Shown: positions 15,901 to 24,633, numbered from the stretch's first letter. The stretch: 64,000 nucleotides of DNA from Eupransor demetentiae (GCF_963930865.1 NZ_CAWVOH010000001.1:558001-622000), one strand, 5' to 3'. Translations and numbers: made by a program. The notes: generated from the sequence alone by a model not told the origin.

Positions 15901-17201
15901 TAGTGACGGCTCAGGTTCCACAAACTGAAGGTGGCACGACAAACGCCTTTATCCGTAATTACGCCACAAACGACGTATACACTGGGCAAGTTCAAAACGG
16001 GGTAGCTACCTTTACAGTGCCAAAGCCAGCAACTGATTCCAATGTCATTTTGGATGGTTGGTCCACACTTTACATGGCTGACGGAACTGCTATTCATTCG
16101 GGTACGAACACGGTTAATGTTCAGGGCAACCAAATTCCAAAGGATTTAACAGTCGTTAACGCAACCGGAATGGGCGCTGCTTCCGCTTCATGGAATGTCC
16201 AGAACCCTACCCTTCCAGGCCGCAACAACCCTAACACTGCTGATACAACCGACAGTGATTTGCAAAATAAGCAGATTCACTTCGATAACGTCAACAACAA
16301 CGGCAGTGATACCCATTACGGCCGTGAAGCAGTGACGGATGGCTACTATAACGAAGAAAGTCAACTCTTTACGGTTACTGGAACAGTTTCTAACAACGTC
16401 CAGTCACTTAAGGTCATGACAAATTCGTCATATGCTAGTGATAGTGCCAACAACGTTGCCATTGATAAAAACGGTCACTTTAGCTTTACCATTCCAATGA
16501 AGAACACTGAACTTAAGGGCGTTGCTTACCAGCTTCAAACTAAGTCTGGTGATACTAAGAATGGCATGGTTCAAGTGCTTTTGGACACCGTTGCGCCAAG
16601 CTTGACCATTAACCAAAATGCTGGTGATGAAACTGTGCAAAACGATGCCAATACCACGACGGTTTACACAAAGAATCCAAGCTTTACCCTTTCCGGTCAA
16701 GCAAACGATAATTTGGACGGCTACCGCTTCTTCATTAACGACGATAACCTTTACACCGAGTACAAGGTGGCGGGTTATTCGGGCATTAATGGTAGCGTGA
16801 ATGGTGATTTGAATCCTTATCCAGCCCACAACTTCAGTCAAACTTATCAACTTAATGATAATGGCGACCAAAGTACAACACATACTTACAATGTTAAGGT
16901 TGTTGATCAACTGGGTAACACAACCAGCAAAAAGGTCATTGTTAATTATCAAGCACAAAGTTTGGCAGCCCCAAGCTATGTCCAAGATGGTCAAACCGTT
17001 ACGGTTTTGAATCCAAAGTCTGGCGATCAGTATTCTACTGATGGCGGCCAAACATGGTCAGCCTATACTCGCCCACTCGAACTTGAGTCTGGTAATCTTC
17101 AGCTCCGGACGCAAGACGCCAGCGGCAACACTTCAAGTACTGTGACAGTCCCTGCTAACAGCAACAGTAGCAAGGATCAATTACCAACAGTAAATGTATA
17201 A
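12903..17201 (+). CDS. Large secreted subtilisin-like serine protease (S8 family)
   Basis: 1432 residues. A signal peptide is present (hydrophobic run at residues 16-30, likely cleaved near ANASA). A Thr/Ser-rich low-complexity pro-region spans about 40-130 and the catalytic domain about 135-480. The triad is Asp159 (VAVIDTGID), His222 (HGQHVAG) and Ser414 (GTSMAAPH); the oxyanion Asn is N318 (SSGND). After it come Fn3-like and Ig-like domains resembling the A domain of lactococcal-type cell-envelope proteinases. There is no LPxTG motif or C-terminal membrane helix: the protein ends in SSKDQLPTVNV. It probably provides peptides from external proteins or remodels the surface. It is flanked by a terminator immediately after the stop. 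Confidence 0.92.
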   Translation: MLIQKNFNSSKSKLHYLFGSSLLALTGSMALSANASADSLTTQTTTTTTGKHSRNTTKIVVKQDGSDSTDQGTISHKEPASSTASSSSQSDSDSANSSSLNLTSAQPKEATTTENPAASNLTASNIAAPANQADLTKINANQAWQNGYTGKGQVVAVIDTGIDASNPAFTLADPTTAAITKEAAQARIKELGYGEYLSEKIPFAYNYVSNSSDNITNNANQHGQHVAGTVAANGPVGNKEYTMGIAPDAQILAMRVQDDGNNIDAIAKAIHDAVDLGANVIQISYGTNYAAQQKQNELQAAVNYASQHGVLVAVSSGNDGNSGSIISADNATPGTDTLAYQPVNSGTIGDPGTADTAITVAAENSLTGDQDAMFNGSSWGPMPDLTLKPDISAPGVGIVSTYGQDDYKKAIGTSMAAPHVSGSALLVNQHLKTLNMPSSANLAMVEKLMLMNTATPKVDYAHNTYISPRQQGAGGLNTGAAVENTVTVNSANGQGSASLYAIGEQTNFDLTLTNYSDQDHSYSISNLGGPMTDLVDPSTKQSYDQYLSGASLTAGKQTVTVPAHSQVTVPFNLNLTDVSKQKNVEGFVQFKSLDGQPDLSVPYYGYYGDPTQQSVFDASANQADSYFGGNYLLDNQNFPMGVTDTYSLKSMVSGQEKYDWQQVAKLVQDGKVAFSPKLSNGPSIMPYEFTNQNLQDLKVEILDKTGRVVRTISDNKDVSKSSYRPDTLGTNNMDLALYAKDLSWDGTLYNSQTDTNYVAPDGEYTYRLTGTLWTDGSNKVQSVDYPVIIDTTAPEVTDLTYDQNSQTIDIHYKDEGSGFTDYSVAKVLINNHVKTVPMAGSFTDASRTTGDLKVKLDADDLAAMGDTHNVINVVLSDVANNTAGRSLITDAVASGNPVVLYNAVPNVPLNKDGGVYDAKTDIFQLYGATSLPSIDVNNQIVYPDADGYFTANLKLADSPSIKVTNPANGQVLTEFSLAYPQASFEWASVAADPNDSSQMIVTAQVPQTEGGTTNAFIRNYATNDVYTGQVQNGVATFTVPKPATDSNVILDGWSTLYMADGTAIHSGTNTVNVQGNQIPKDLTVVNATGMGAASASWNVQNPTLPGRNNPNTADTTDSDLQNKQIHFDNVNNNGSDTHYGREAVTDGYYNEESQLFTVTGTVSNNVQSLKVMTNSSYASDSANNVAIDKNGHFSFTIPMKNTELKGVAYQLQTKSGDTKNGMVQVLLDTVAPSLTINQNAGDETVQNDANTTTVYTKNPSFTLSGQANDNLDGYRFFINDDNLYTEYKVAGYSGINGSVNGDLNPYPAHNFSQTYQLNDNGDQSTTHTYNVKVVDQLGNTTSKKVIVNYQAQSLAAPSYVQDGQTVTVLNPKSGDQYSTDGGQTWSAYTRPLELESGNLQLRTQDASGNTSSTVTVPANSNSSKDQLPTVNV

Positions 17202-17206
17202 ATTAA

Positions 17207-17236
17207 AAAAGTCACCGTTAAGGTGGCTTTTTATTT
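17207..17236 (+). terminator. Terminator after the subtilase gene
   Basis: Arms AAAGTCACC and GGTGGCTTT with a T run on the plus strand, 6 bases after the stop. This rules out a frameshifted wall-anchor tail further on. Confidence 0.85.
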
Positions 17237-17342
17237 TAAATATTTTAATTCTACACTTTGACTGTATCTGTCATTTATGCCATATTTTCATCCACTTTTT
17301 TAGGAAAAACGACATTTATTAAACATTTTATTTGTTAATGCC

Positions 17343-17371
17343 TTGTTATTAGCTATGTAAAAGCATACAAT
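17343..17371 (+). promoter_or_regulatory. Promoter of the SorC-family regulator
   Basis: -35 TTGTTA (17343-17348), 17 bp spacer and -10 TACAAT (17366-17371). Confidence 0.6.
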
Positions 17372-17418
17372 ATAGACACCAATGTTTTTTACAAATCTTA
17401 ACAAGGCAGGTCATAAAA

Positions 17419-18357
17419 GTGACAGACAAGACACTACTATCGCAAATTTCTGAAGATTATTACCTCAATAAGCTATCTTTTGGGGAAATTTCTGAAAAAT
17501 ACCACCTCAGTCGTTACCTCATTAATAAATATTTAAATGAAGCTTTAAAAACTGGAGTGGTCAAGATTGAAATCACTGCCACTGCAAACCGCAATGCTCA
17601 GTTGGAACAAATTTTCAAAGAGCATTATCCCGATGTGAACTGCTACATTATTCAAGATGATACGACAGCAACGGCGACAGCTGAATTACTATCAAATTAT
17701 GCGGCTACCATCGTCGTTAAGCACCTTGCCCATGACGACCACGTTGTTGGGATGACTTGGGGTGACACCATGTACAGCTTGATTGAAGGCATTGATAGCA
17801 ATCCCCTTGATCAAATCAAGTTTACCCAATTCGTTGGTGAAAACATGAAGTACAACTCAACGGCAGGTTCCGTTCGTATCGTCGAACGAGCTGCTAAGAA
17901 GATGGGTGGCGAATTCTTGACGCTGCCATCCCCACTTTATGTGCTTAACAATGATGTTCGCGAAGGAATGTACCAGGAAGCATCCTTGAAGAACACTTTG
18001 TCCCAAGCCCGTGACATGGATACCATTCTAACTGGAATCGGAACCTTGGCATCTTTGGAATCCGTTCCCGTTTGGAACAACCAATTAACCAGCCTCTTCC
18101 CTGGCGTTGAACTAAACGAAGTTGCCGGCATGATTTACGGCCGTCCCTTCGACATCAAAGGTCGCGTCTTGAACTCAACTAGCGACAAAGTACTTGGACT
18201 TTCAATGGCTGAAATTCTCGCTGTGCCTAAGCGAATCGCCGTTGTCCGTTCAAAGGAAAAGTCAGCAGCTGTACTCGGCGCCCTTCGTGGTAAGTTAGCC
18301 ACGGATATCGTCTTCTCTGAAGCTTTGGCTTACCAAGTCCTCAATCTTGAAAAGTAA
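17419..18357 (+). CDS. SorC/DeoR-type sugar-binding transcriptional regulator
   Basis: 312 residues. An N-terminal helix-turn-helix (residues about 15-45, LSFGEISEKYHLSRYLINKYL) precedes a SorC sugar-phosphate-binding domain (about 55-310; HVVGMTWGDTMYSLIEGI and the C-terminal VRSKEKSAAVLGALRG). Such proteins sense phosphorylated sugars and control catabolic operons. The start is GTG at 17419 with AAGGCAGG upstream. It is alone between the subtilase and the convergent alsS gene, so its target is unknown. One possibility is a neighbouring gene; another is distant. Confidence 0.82.
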   Translation: MTDKTLLSQISEDYYLNKLSFGEISEKYHLSRYLINKYLNEALKTGVVKIEITATANRNAQLEQIFKEHYPDVNCYIIQDDTTATATAELLSNYAATIVVKHLAHDDHVVGMTWGDTMYSLIEGIDSNPLDQIKFTQFVGENMKYNSTAGSVRIVERAAKKMGGEFLTLPSPLYVLNNDVREGMYQEASLKNTLSQARDMDTILTGIGTLASLESVPVWNNQLTSLFPGVELNEVAGMIYGRPFDIKGRVLNSTSDKVLGLSMAEILAVPKRIAVVRSKEKSAAVLGALRGKLATDIVFSEALAYQVLNLEK

Positions 18358-18360
18358 TCA

Positions 18361-18395
18361 AAAAAAGAGCAGGTCTTAAAGACCTGCTCTTTTTG
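18361..18395. terminator. Bidirectional terminator between sorC-type gene and alsS
   Basis: Arms AAAGAGCAGGTCTT and AAGACCTGCTCTTTTT, A run on one side and T run on the other. Confidence 0.88.
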
Positions 18396-18401
18396 TATGC
18401 C

Positions 18402-20084
18402 TTAATTCAAATCATTTCCAATAATCTGACTAGCTAATTCAGTATTGTGTGAATAATCGACTGGAACGTCAATCACTGAAACACCCTTATGGGCAAAGGC
18501 TTGGTCGAAGACCTCGCCAAGTTGGTCACTGCTTTCCACACGGAAACCAGCAGCCCCACAACTATCAGCAAATTTAACAACGTCAATTGGGCCAAATTGA
18601 ACACCAGCGGACTGGTTGTTGTACTTCAATTCTTCTTGGAACTCAACCATGTTGTACTTGCTGTTATCGTTCCAAACAATGACCGTGATGTCCAAGTTCA
18701 AACGCACGGCCGTTTCCAATTCAGCAGCTGAGAAGAAGAAGCCACCATCACCAACAACAGCAACTGACTTGTGTTCTGGACGAACCAAGGCGGCTGCCAT
18801 TGCCCATGGCAAACCGACGCCCAGCGTCTGCATACCGTTTGAAATCAAAAGGTGGCGAGGCTTGTACGAACGGAAGTGACGGGCCATCCAAATGTAGTGC
18901 GATCCGATATCCAAAGAAACGGTCATATCGTCGTCGACATGCTTTTGCGTTTCTTCCACAATCGAAAGTGGGTGGCTGAGGCAGTCATCGTTTGGTGTGA
19001 AGCTCGGTTCGTCGGCTGCCTTCAACTTTTCACGGTAGTCGGCCAAAATAGCCTGACTTTCTTCCTTCAAGCTTGAACCTGACAAATGGGCCTCCAAACG
19101 GTTCAATGAGGCAGCCAATTCCCCAATCAACTGCTTCTTAGGGACAAAGTTGTTATCGAACTGGGCCTTGGTCGTATCCAAATCAATGATGTTCAAATCA
19201 GCCTTAGGGTTCCAGAAACGTGGTTCATATTCGATTGGGTCGTAACCAACAGTAATTACGAGGTCGCTATCCTGCAAAATTTGGTCCCCAATTTGGTTAT
19301 GGAACAAGCCAATCCGTCCAAAGAAAGATTGGTCTTCCAATTCTCGTGAAACCACGCCAGCACCCTGGAAAGTTTCCACAACAGGCAAAGGCAAAACCTT
19401 CAACAAACTGTGCAAGGCTTCGACCGTCTTAGAATCGGAAGCACGCATTCCCACCAACAAAACTGGCAACTTAGCTGCCTTAATCTGATCAGCCAAATCA
19501 ACCAAATCACTTTCGATAGCTGGCCCCATTTGCGCACGGTCAACTTGAGGCAAAGCGGGAATTTCAACCTGGGCTTCGTCAATGTCTTGCGGCAAGGAAA
19601 CAAAGGCAGCCCCTGCCTTAGGACCATAGGCTTGCGCGAAGGCATTGTTTAGAATTTCTGAGATGGTGTTAGGATCTTCGATTTCGACACTGTAGCGCGT
19701 CACAGGCTTCATCAATTCCTTTGATGGAATACTTTGGTGGGTCAAACGGTACAAGTCCTTACGGGGCACTTGGCCACCAATGGCAACGACTGCATCCCCT
19801 TCTGCTGAGGCCGTCATCAAACCGGTAGCAAGATTCCCGACACCAGGGCCTGAGGTGGTAATCACAACGCCCGCGTTACCAGTCAAACGAGCAATTCCTT
19901 GCGCCATGAAGGCGGCATTCTGCTCATGACGGGTCACGATTAGCTGTGGTACTTTTTGCCCATTTTCCGGGTGTTCCAAGGTTTCAAACAACTGATCGAC
20001 CTTTGCACCGGGAATTCCAAAGACGAACTTAACCCCATGACGATTCAGGGTATCAACGATGATTTCTGATCCTTTTTTTGCCAT
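18402..20084 (-). CDS. alsS: Acetolactate synthase, catabolic type
   Basis: A 560-residue thiamine-diphosphate enzyme converting two pyruvate into 2-acetolactate (acetoin/diacetyl route). Blocks: KYVFGIPGAK-like FVFGIPGAKVDQLF near residue 20, RHEQNAAFMAQGIARLTG, VVITTSGPGVGNLATG, and the ThDP motif VGDGGFFFSAAELETAV through VIVWNDNSKYN near residue 440-475. The start at 20084 is supported by TTAGGAG seven bases upstream; an ATG 42 bases earlier lacks one. No acetolactate decarboxylase gene or ilv genes are adjacent, favouring the catabolic AlsS type. Confidence 0.88.
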   Translation of the reverse strand: MAKKGSEIIVDTLNRHGVKFVFGIPGAKVDQLFETLEHPENGQKVPQLIVTRHEQNAAFMAQGIARLTGNAGVVITTSGPGVGNLATGLMTASAEGDAVVAIGGQVPRKDLYRLTHQSIPSKELMKPVTRYSVEIEDPNTISEILNNAFAQAYGPKAGAAFVSLPQDIDEAQVEIPALPQVDRAQMGPAIESDLVDLADQIKAAKLPVLLVGMRASDSKTVEALHSLLKVLPLPVVETFQGAGVVSRELEDQSFFGRIGLFHNQIGDQILQDSDLVITVGYDPIEYEPRFWNPKADLNIIDLDTTKAQFDNNFVPKKQLIGELAASLNRLEAHLSGSSLKEESQAILADYREKLKAADEPSFTPNDDCLSHPLSIVEETQKHVDDDMTVSLDIGSHYIWMARHFRSYKPRHLLISNGMQTLGVGLPWAMAAALVRPEHKSVAVVGDGGFFFSAAELETAVRLNLDITVIVWNDNSKYNMVEFQEELKYNNQSAGVQFGPIDVVKFADSCGAAGFRVESSDQLGEVFDQAFAHKGVSVIDVPVDYSHNTELASQIIGNDLN

Positions 20085-20246
20085 TATAGCTCCTAACACT
20101 TTGTGAAATTTTATCTGCTCAATCATTCTATGCCTGTTATAAAGGCAAAATCAAATATATAAATTCACAATCTAGACCAATCTTTCGCCAAAGCTCCCCA
20201 TTTTTATGAAATATTTTAAAGGAAGGGGCGAATCAAGACGTAAATT

Positions 20247-20276
20247 AAAAAAATCAGAATAAAATATCCTGATTTT
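20247..20276 (-). terminator. Terminator after the DUF915 hydrolase gene
   Basis: Minus-strand arms AAAATCAG and CTGATTTT followed by a T run. Confidence 0.8.
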
Positions 20277-20292
20277 AAATTTAAAAATATTT

Positions 20293-21147
20293 TCATGACC
20301 AGAGAAAATCGTCGATTTTAGCAGCAACTTTGTTGTTTTCGTGTAGTCGGCTGTGCTGTCCTTGCTTCCCCTCAATCAGATCTTCCTGATAAGATTTCAC
20401 TTGGCCCTTCAATAGGTAGGCCAGCGCCCGGGCAGAAGTGACGGTGACAGTGCCATCGGAATTGCTACCATCGTTCAGGTTGCCATAGATGTTATCAACT
20501 CGGGTATTTTTCATGGCAAAATCCTGGCGGTGATCCAACAGATACTGATAGTAGTAATGAATAATAGCAGGCCGGCCGTCTGCAGCAATGCTGTTTTGAT
20601 TGGCAGGATCATCTTGGGAGCGGATTCCGTCAAAATGGCCCGCTAAGGCCACATAGTGGTCGACCTGGGGCAAGGACTTATCCTGGCCATAGTTAGCCTG
20701 ATAGTACATAAAGGAGAGGTTCCCCATCGAGTGGGCCACGATATTCATATGCTTGATGTCATACTCTTTTTGTAATTTAAGCACGACAGCCTTTAGCCAG
20801 GCAGCAGGATCATTAAAATCCGAATTACGATTGTCCTCAAAAAGCACTTGGATTAGCGGACGCTTGGTTCCCTTTTTCCAGTTCCCTTTTAGTTCGACCG
20901 TTCCCGCCTTGTCCACCTTGGCTTGCAGTACTTGTTTAGCGCCAGCATGCTGCTGGGCATAAGCAATTAGGCTCTTCGTTGACCCCTTGCCCCCACCGTA
21001 ACCATGCAAATAAAGTGTGGGCGTTTGATAGTCTTCAACTTTCTCCGACTTGCTGGACTTACTTTGCCCCATACCAAGCCAGATTACTAACCCTGCCAGG
21101 ACTAGTAAAATCAAGGAAGCCGCCGTGATACCTATTTTCTTGTTCAT
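20293..21147 (-). CDS. Membrane-anchored alpha/beta hydrolase, DUF915 family
   Basis: A 284-residue protein with an N-terminal signal/anchor helix (residues 6-24), then an alpha/beta hydrolase fold of the DUF915 type: TLYLHGYGGGKGS (oxyanion loop), nucleophile elbow IVAHSMGN with Ser, and a late His in the C-terminal HSRLHEN region. It is likely an extracytoplasmic esterase of unknown substrate. The ATG at 21147 follows AAGGAGGG; an in-frame start 54 bases earlier lacks a site. It is monocistronic. Confidence 0.82.
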   Translation of the reverse strand: MNKKIGITAASLILLVLAGLVIWLGMGQSKSSKSEKVEDYQTPTLYLHGYGGGKGSTKSLIAYAQQHAGAKQVLQAKVDKAGTVELKGNWKKGTKRPLIQVLFEDNRNSDFNDPAAWLKAVVLKLQKEYDIKHMNIVAHSMGNLSFMYYQANYGQDKSLPQVDHYVALAGHFDGIRSQDDPANQNSIAADGRPAIIHYYYQYLLDHRQDFAMKNTRVDNIYGNLNDGSNSDGTVTVTSARALAYLLKGQVKSYQEDLIEGKQGQHSRLHENNKVAAKIDDFLWS

Positions 21148-21190
21148 GAACACCCTCCTTAACCCCACCATTATACGGGATTTTAAGCGC

Positions 21191-21219
21191 AAAAAAAGCA
21201 CCTCCTTACGAGGTGCTTT
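21191..21219 (-). terminator. Terminator after the YkcC-like glycosyltransferase gene
   Basis: Minus-strand arms AAAGCACCTC and GAGGTGCTTTTTTT. Confidence 0.85.
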
Positions 21220-21225
21220 CCTTTT

Positions 21226-22242
21226 TTACTCAGATGAAGCTTTCTTATAGGTTGAAACATCGGAAACGGGACCGGGTGTCTTTTCACCCGTTACGTTTTC
21301 AATTTGGAAGCGTGGACGTTGCTTAACTTCGGTAAAGATTTTACCAATGTAAATGCCGACCACGCCAATGGCCATCAAGTTAATGCCGCCGAGCAACCAG
21401 ATGGAAACCATCAAAGATGACCAACCGGCTTGAGCGTGACCCAGCATCTTAGCAATCAAAGTGTAAATGATTTCAACTCCAGCAATTCCAACAATCAAGA
21501 CCCCTAAGTCAAAGAGGAAGCGAATTGGTTTTACCGAGAAGGAAGTGATGCCATCAACGGCGAAGGTCAACATTTTCTTGAGGGGATACTTGGTGCTTCC
21601 GGCCTGACGAGTACCACGCTCGTAGGTTACTTCCGCAGAAGGATAGCCTAGAAGAGGCACCATAGCGCGTAGGAAGACGTTTCGTTCAGGCATCTTCATG
21701 AGGGCCTTAACAGAAGTTCGTGACATCAAACGGAAGTCCGCGTGGTTAGGAACCAAGTCAACGCCTAGCCAGCCTGCAATCTTATAGAAGGCCAAGGCCG
21801 TATTTCGCTTAAACCAGGTATCCGTCTTACGACTAGAACGAACCGCGTAAACGATTTCGTAACCCTGGTTATACTTGTTGACCATTTGTTCAATGATTTC
21901 AGGGTTATCCTGCAAGTCTGCATCCAGCGTGATCATGGCATCCGCCATCTTGCTAGCTTCCGACATACCGGCCAAAAGAGCTGGCTGGTGGCCAAAGTTA
22001 CGAGAGAGCTTAACTCCAATAATCTGGTCAGCTTCTGACTCGTATTCATTAATTAAGGCCCAAGTCCGGTCTTTTGAACCGTCATCGACAATCATAATGA
22101 AACTATCGGGCTGGATACTACCTTTTTTAATCATTTCAGAGCGAATAATTTTGAGCTTCGTCAAAGTCGTCTTTAAGACTTCTTCTTCGTTATATGCTGG
22201 CAAAATTAAACCTAAGCGCGGAACTTTCTGTCGAACTATCAT
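21226..22242 (-). CDS. Glycosyltransferase family 2, YkcC/GtrB-like
   Basis: A 338-residue membrane-bound glycosyltransferase. The N-terminal GT2 domain has LILPAYNEEEVL (residues about 12-23), IVDDGSKDRTW (about 50-60) and the catalytic DADLQDNPE. Two C-terminal helices (about 235-260 and 270-300) anchor it. This is the GtrB/DPM1-like type that loads sugar onto undecaprenyl phosphate. It is co-transcribed after the GT39-type gene (17 bp gap), like B. subtilis ykcB-ykcC, so it probably supplies the lipid-linked sugar used by that enzyme. Confidence 0.87.
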   Translation of the reverse strand: MIVRQKVPRLGLILPAYNEEEVLKTTLTKLKIIRSEMIKKGSIQPDSFIMIVDDGSKDRTWALINEYESEADQIIGVKLSRNFGHQPALLAGMSEASKMADAMITLDADLQDNPEIIEQMVNKYNQGYEIVYAVRSSRKTDTWFKRNTALAFYKIAGWLGVDLVPNHADFRLMSRTSVKALMKMPERNVFLRAMVPLLGYPSAEVTYERGTRQAGSTKYPLKKMLTFAVDGITSFSVKPIRFLFDLGVLIVGIAGVEIIYTLIAKMLGHAQAGWSSLMVSIWLLGGINLMAIGVVGIYIGKIFTEVKQRPRFQIENVTGEKTPGPVSDVSTYKKASSE

Positions 22243-22259
22243 CTAAAACCCTCCTAAAA

Positions 22260-24368
22260 CTATTTTACCGTACCAGACAAATCATAAAGGGTTGTGCTTT
22301 GCTGACCGGGACCACCTTGTTGACTCGTCGTCGACGTCGTGGTGCTCTTCTTACCATTGTAGTTAACTTGCTTACCGTACTTTTGTACCCAAGTTGAAAT
22401 CTTACCGATTTGACCCGTCGAGCTCTTACCCATGCCCATACCACCGGCAATGAAGTAACGAACTTGGCCAGTCTTAACCAGGTGCTTGAATTGTGCCAAA
22501 GTCATGGTTGGGTCGGTTCCGTTGAAGCCACCCAAGGCCATGATTGAGCGACCAGACTTGATAATGTATGAATCCGCTGGATTTGTGTTCGTTGCAGCTG
22601 CCATGTACTTGGCATTTCCTTGGTGCTTTTCCAAGTAGTTCAAAAGATCAGTATCGACCTTACTACTCATCATGCCACCACCGTTGCCTTTACCGCTTTG
22701 GAGCAGTGAAGGACCGGCGAAAGGAATTTGTGCAGAATTGTGTGCCAAAGTAGGTGTTAGTGCCCACCAACCCGCCAAAACTGCCACGACAAGCGCTGAC
22801 AAAATTGAACGAAGCTTGGTGAACTTTTGGTTTGGCAACCACCACCATGCTGAAAGTAGCACGGCGATGACAACCAAAGCGATACCAAGTGCTGGGTAGT
22901 AATCCCAGGCGTAGTAGGCCTGCAAGGCAGTCGTTGAAACCAAGCCCAATGAAATCAGAGCCTTACCAACAACGCTACCCATTGAGTCCTTTTGACCGAG
23001 CAAACGCTTAACTGCAACCACACCAATGGCTGTCAATGCTGCGATGGCTGGGGCCAACATAATCGTGTAGTAAGGGTGGAAGAAACCGGCTACGGAGAAG
23101 AAACCGTAGATTGGTACTAACCAACCAGCCCAAAGCAATACTTCGCTTTGTTCATCTGAAACTTGATACCACTTGTTGCCACGCTTGCGGAAGACAAAGT
23201 AACCAGCAAACATACCAATAATTGAAAGTGGCAAGAACCAACCGATTTGAGAACCAAGATCGTCTTGGAAGAGACGGAATGGTCCAGCGTTACCGATGGC
23301 AAATGCACCACCGGCACCGCCCATGCCGCCCTTACCCTTCTTACCGTTCATCATGCCGCCTGGGCGTCCACCCATTTGACCTTCGCCCATTTGGCCAGGG
23401 CCACCGGCACGACCATTGGCTTGTCCGGGACCACCTGCAGGCATTTGGCCCTTGTTAGCAGTCGCGTTCTTACCATTTTGAGTAGGTGGTGTTGGTTGAC
23501 CATTTTGACCAGACTTTGAAGTCTTAGAAGACTTGTTCTTATTACCCATTCCTGGGAAGGCACCACCGGTTCCAGTCGATTGGCCAAGCAAACGCTCGGC
23601 ACCGTTATATCCGAAAGCCAATTCCATCAAAGAGTTCGTTTGAGAAGAACCGATGTAAGGACGTTGACTTGCAGGGACAGCATCAACTGCCATTGGCAAA
23701 GCCAAAGTGAAGACGGCTAAGGAAGCCATTCCAGCTGTTAACCATGCCAAACGCTTCTTCCAGTTGACCTTTGTTGCCAACCAGTAGAAAACCAACATAC
23801 CAGGCAAGATCATAAAGGCCTGCAACATCTTAATGTTGAAGCTGACCCCAATCAAACCGAAGCTGACCATAACCAGCCAGATATTCTTCTTGTAAACAGC
23901 TCGAGTCAAAACGTAAACGGCTAAGAGCAAGAAGAAAACCAAGATGGCATCCATGTTGTTGGTACGTTCGTTAGCAACAACAGTTGGCGTAATGGTGAAA
24001 ACCAAGGCAGCGATGCGACCAGTCCAGGCGCCAAACTTAGGTGTCAGAATCTTGTACATCAAGAAGGTCGAACCGATACCTGCAAGAACTGAAGGTAGAA
24101 CGACTGACCAGCCGTGTACGCCAAAGATTTTTGCAGAGATGGCCATAAACCAAAGGGCTACCGGTGGCTTATCCACGGTGATGAAGCCTGCGGGATCAAA
24201 AGCCCCGTATATAAAGTTATGCCAGCTTTTCGTCATTGACGTAATCGCGGCGGTGTAATAACCGTTGGCACTACCTGCATCCCAGATTCCCCAGCCAAAT
24301 AAGAATGCGCTGAGAACCAGGATGGCAATTAGATACCAATCGACTTTGCGTCGTTTATCCATTTTCAT
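22260..24368 (-). CDS. Glycosyltransferase family 39 (PMT/ArnT-like), YkcB-like
   Basis: A 702-residue polytopic protein of the lipid-linked-sugar-dependent transferases. Conserved motifs: IWDAGSANGYYTAAI (residues about 28-42, acidic catalytic region), FITVDKPPVALW (62-73) and NERTNNMDAILVFF (133-146). About ten helices follow. Residues about 264-358 form a low-complexity insertion rich in Gly, Asn, Gln, Met and Lys between two membrane blocks, and the C-terminal 200 residues are extracytoplasmic. It probably glycosylates a wall polymer or surface protein. GGAGG lies 4 bases from the first and 10 from the second in-frame ATG, so the start may be 24362. Confidence 0.86.
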   Translation of the reverse strand: MKMDKRRKVDWYLIAILVLSAFLFGWGIWDAGSANGYYTAAITSMTKSWHNFIYGAFDPAGFITVDKPPVALWFMAISAKIFGVHGWSVVLPSVLAGIGSTFLMYKILTPKFGAWTGRIAALVFTITPTVVANERTNNMDAILVFFLLLAVYVLTRAVYKKNIWLVMVSFGLIGVSFNIKMLQAFMILPGMLVFYWLATKVNWKKRLAWLTAGMASLAVFTLALPMAVDAVPASQRPYIGSSQTNSLMELAFGYNGAERLLGQSTGTGGAFPGMGNKNKSSKTSKSGQNGQPTPPTQNGKNATANKGQMPAGGPGQANGRAGGPGQMGEGQMGGRPGGMMNGKKGKGGMGGAGGAFAIGNAGPFRLFQDDLGSQIGWFLPLSIIGMFAGYFVFRKRGNKWYQVSDEQSEVLLWAGWLVPIYGFFSVAGFFHPYYTIMLAPAIAALTAIGVVAVKRLLGQKDSMGSVVGKALISLGLVSTTALQAYYAWDYYPALGIALVVIAVLLSAWWWLPNQKFTKLRSILSALVVAVLAGWWALTPTLAHNSAQIPFAGPSLLQSGKGNGGGMMSSKVDTDLLNYLEKHQGNAKYMAAATNTNPADSYIIKSGRSIMALGGFNGTDPTMTLAQFKHLVKTGQVRYFIAGGMGMGKSSTGQIGKISTWVQKYGKQVNYNGKKSTTTSTTSQQGGPGQQSTTLYDLSGTVK

Positions 24369-24547
24369 ATTGCCTCCATGAATTGATGACTTTATATTAT
24401 GCCTGCGTAATTAAAACTGAATTAAGTCAACATAAAATGAAAATAAAATTTCAAGAATCAAATAAATCCTCGGATAAACCGTATAACTCTATGATACGAA
24501 AAGCTTGATACCCTGTCTCACAGATTATTGCTCTTCTATTATAAAAT

Positions 24548-24572
24548 AAAAAAGCAGACTTGCGTCCACTTT
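24548..24572 (-). terminator. Second minus-strand terminator downstream of hup
   Basis: AAAGTGGAC and GTCTGCTTT arms (two wobble pairs) with a T-rich tail; acts in tandem with the hup terminator. The 170 bp between it and the GT39 gene shows nothing more than AT-rich promoter-like sequence. Confidence 0.55.
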
Positions 24573-24602
24573 CATGATTTGATTCACAAAGAAAAGCAAA
24601 AT

Positions 24603-24628
24603 AAAAAGCACCCGAACGGTGCTTTTTA
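24603..24628 (-). terminator. Terminator after hup
   Basis: Minus-strand arms AAAAAGCACC and GGTGCTTTTT. Confidence 0.85.
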
Positions 24629-24633
24629 AAAGA

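Noticed and set aside
16428..17051. 207-codon minus-strand ORF inside the subtilase gene
   Set aside because: Antisense shadow without a ribosome-binding site; residues are uniformly hydrophobic because of antisense of Asn/Thr codons.
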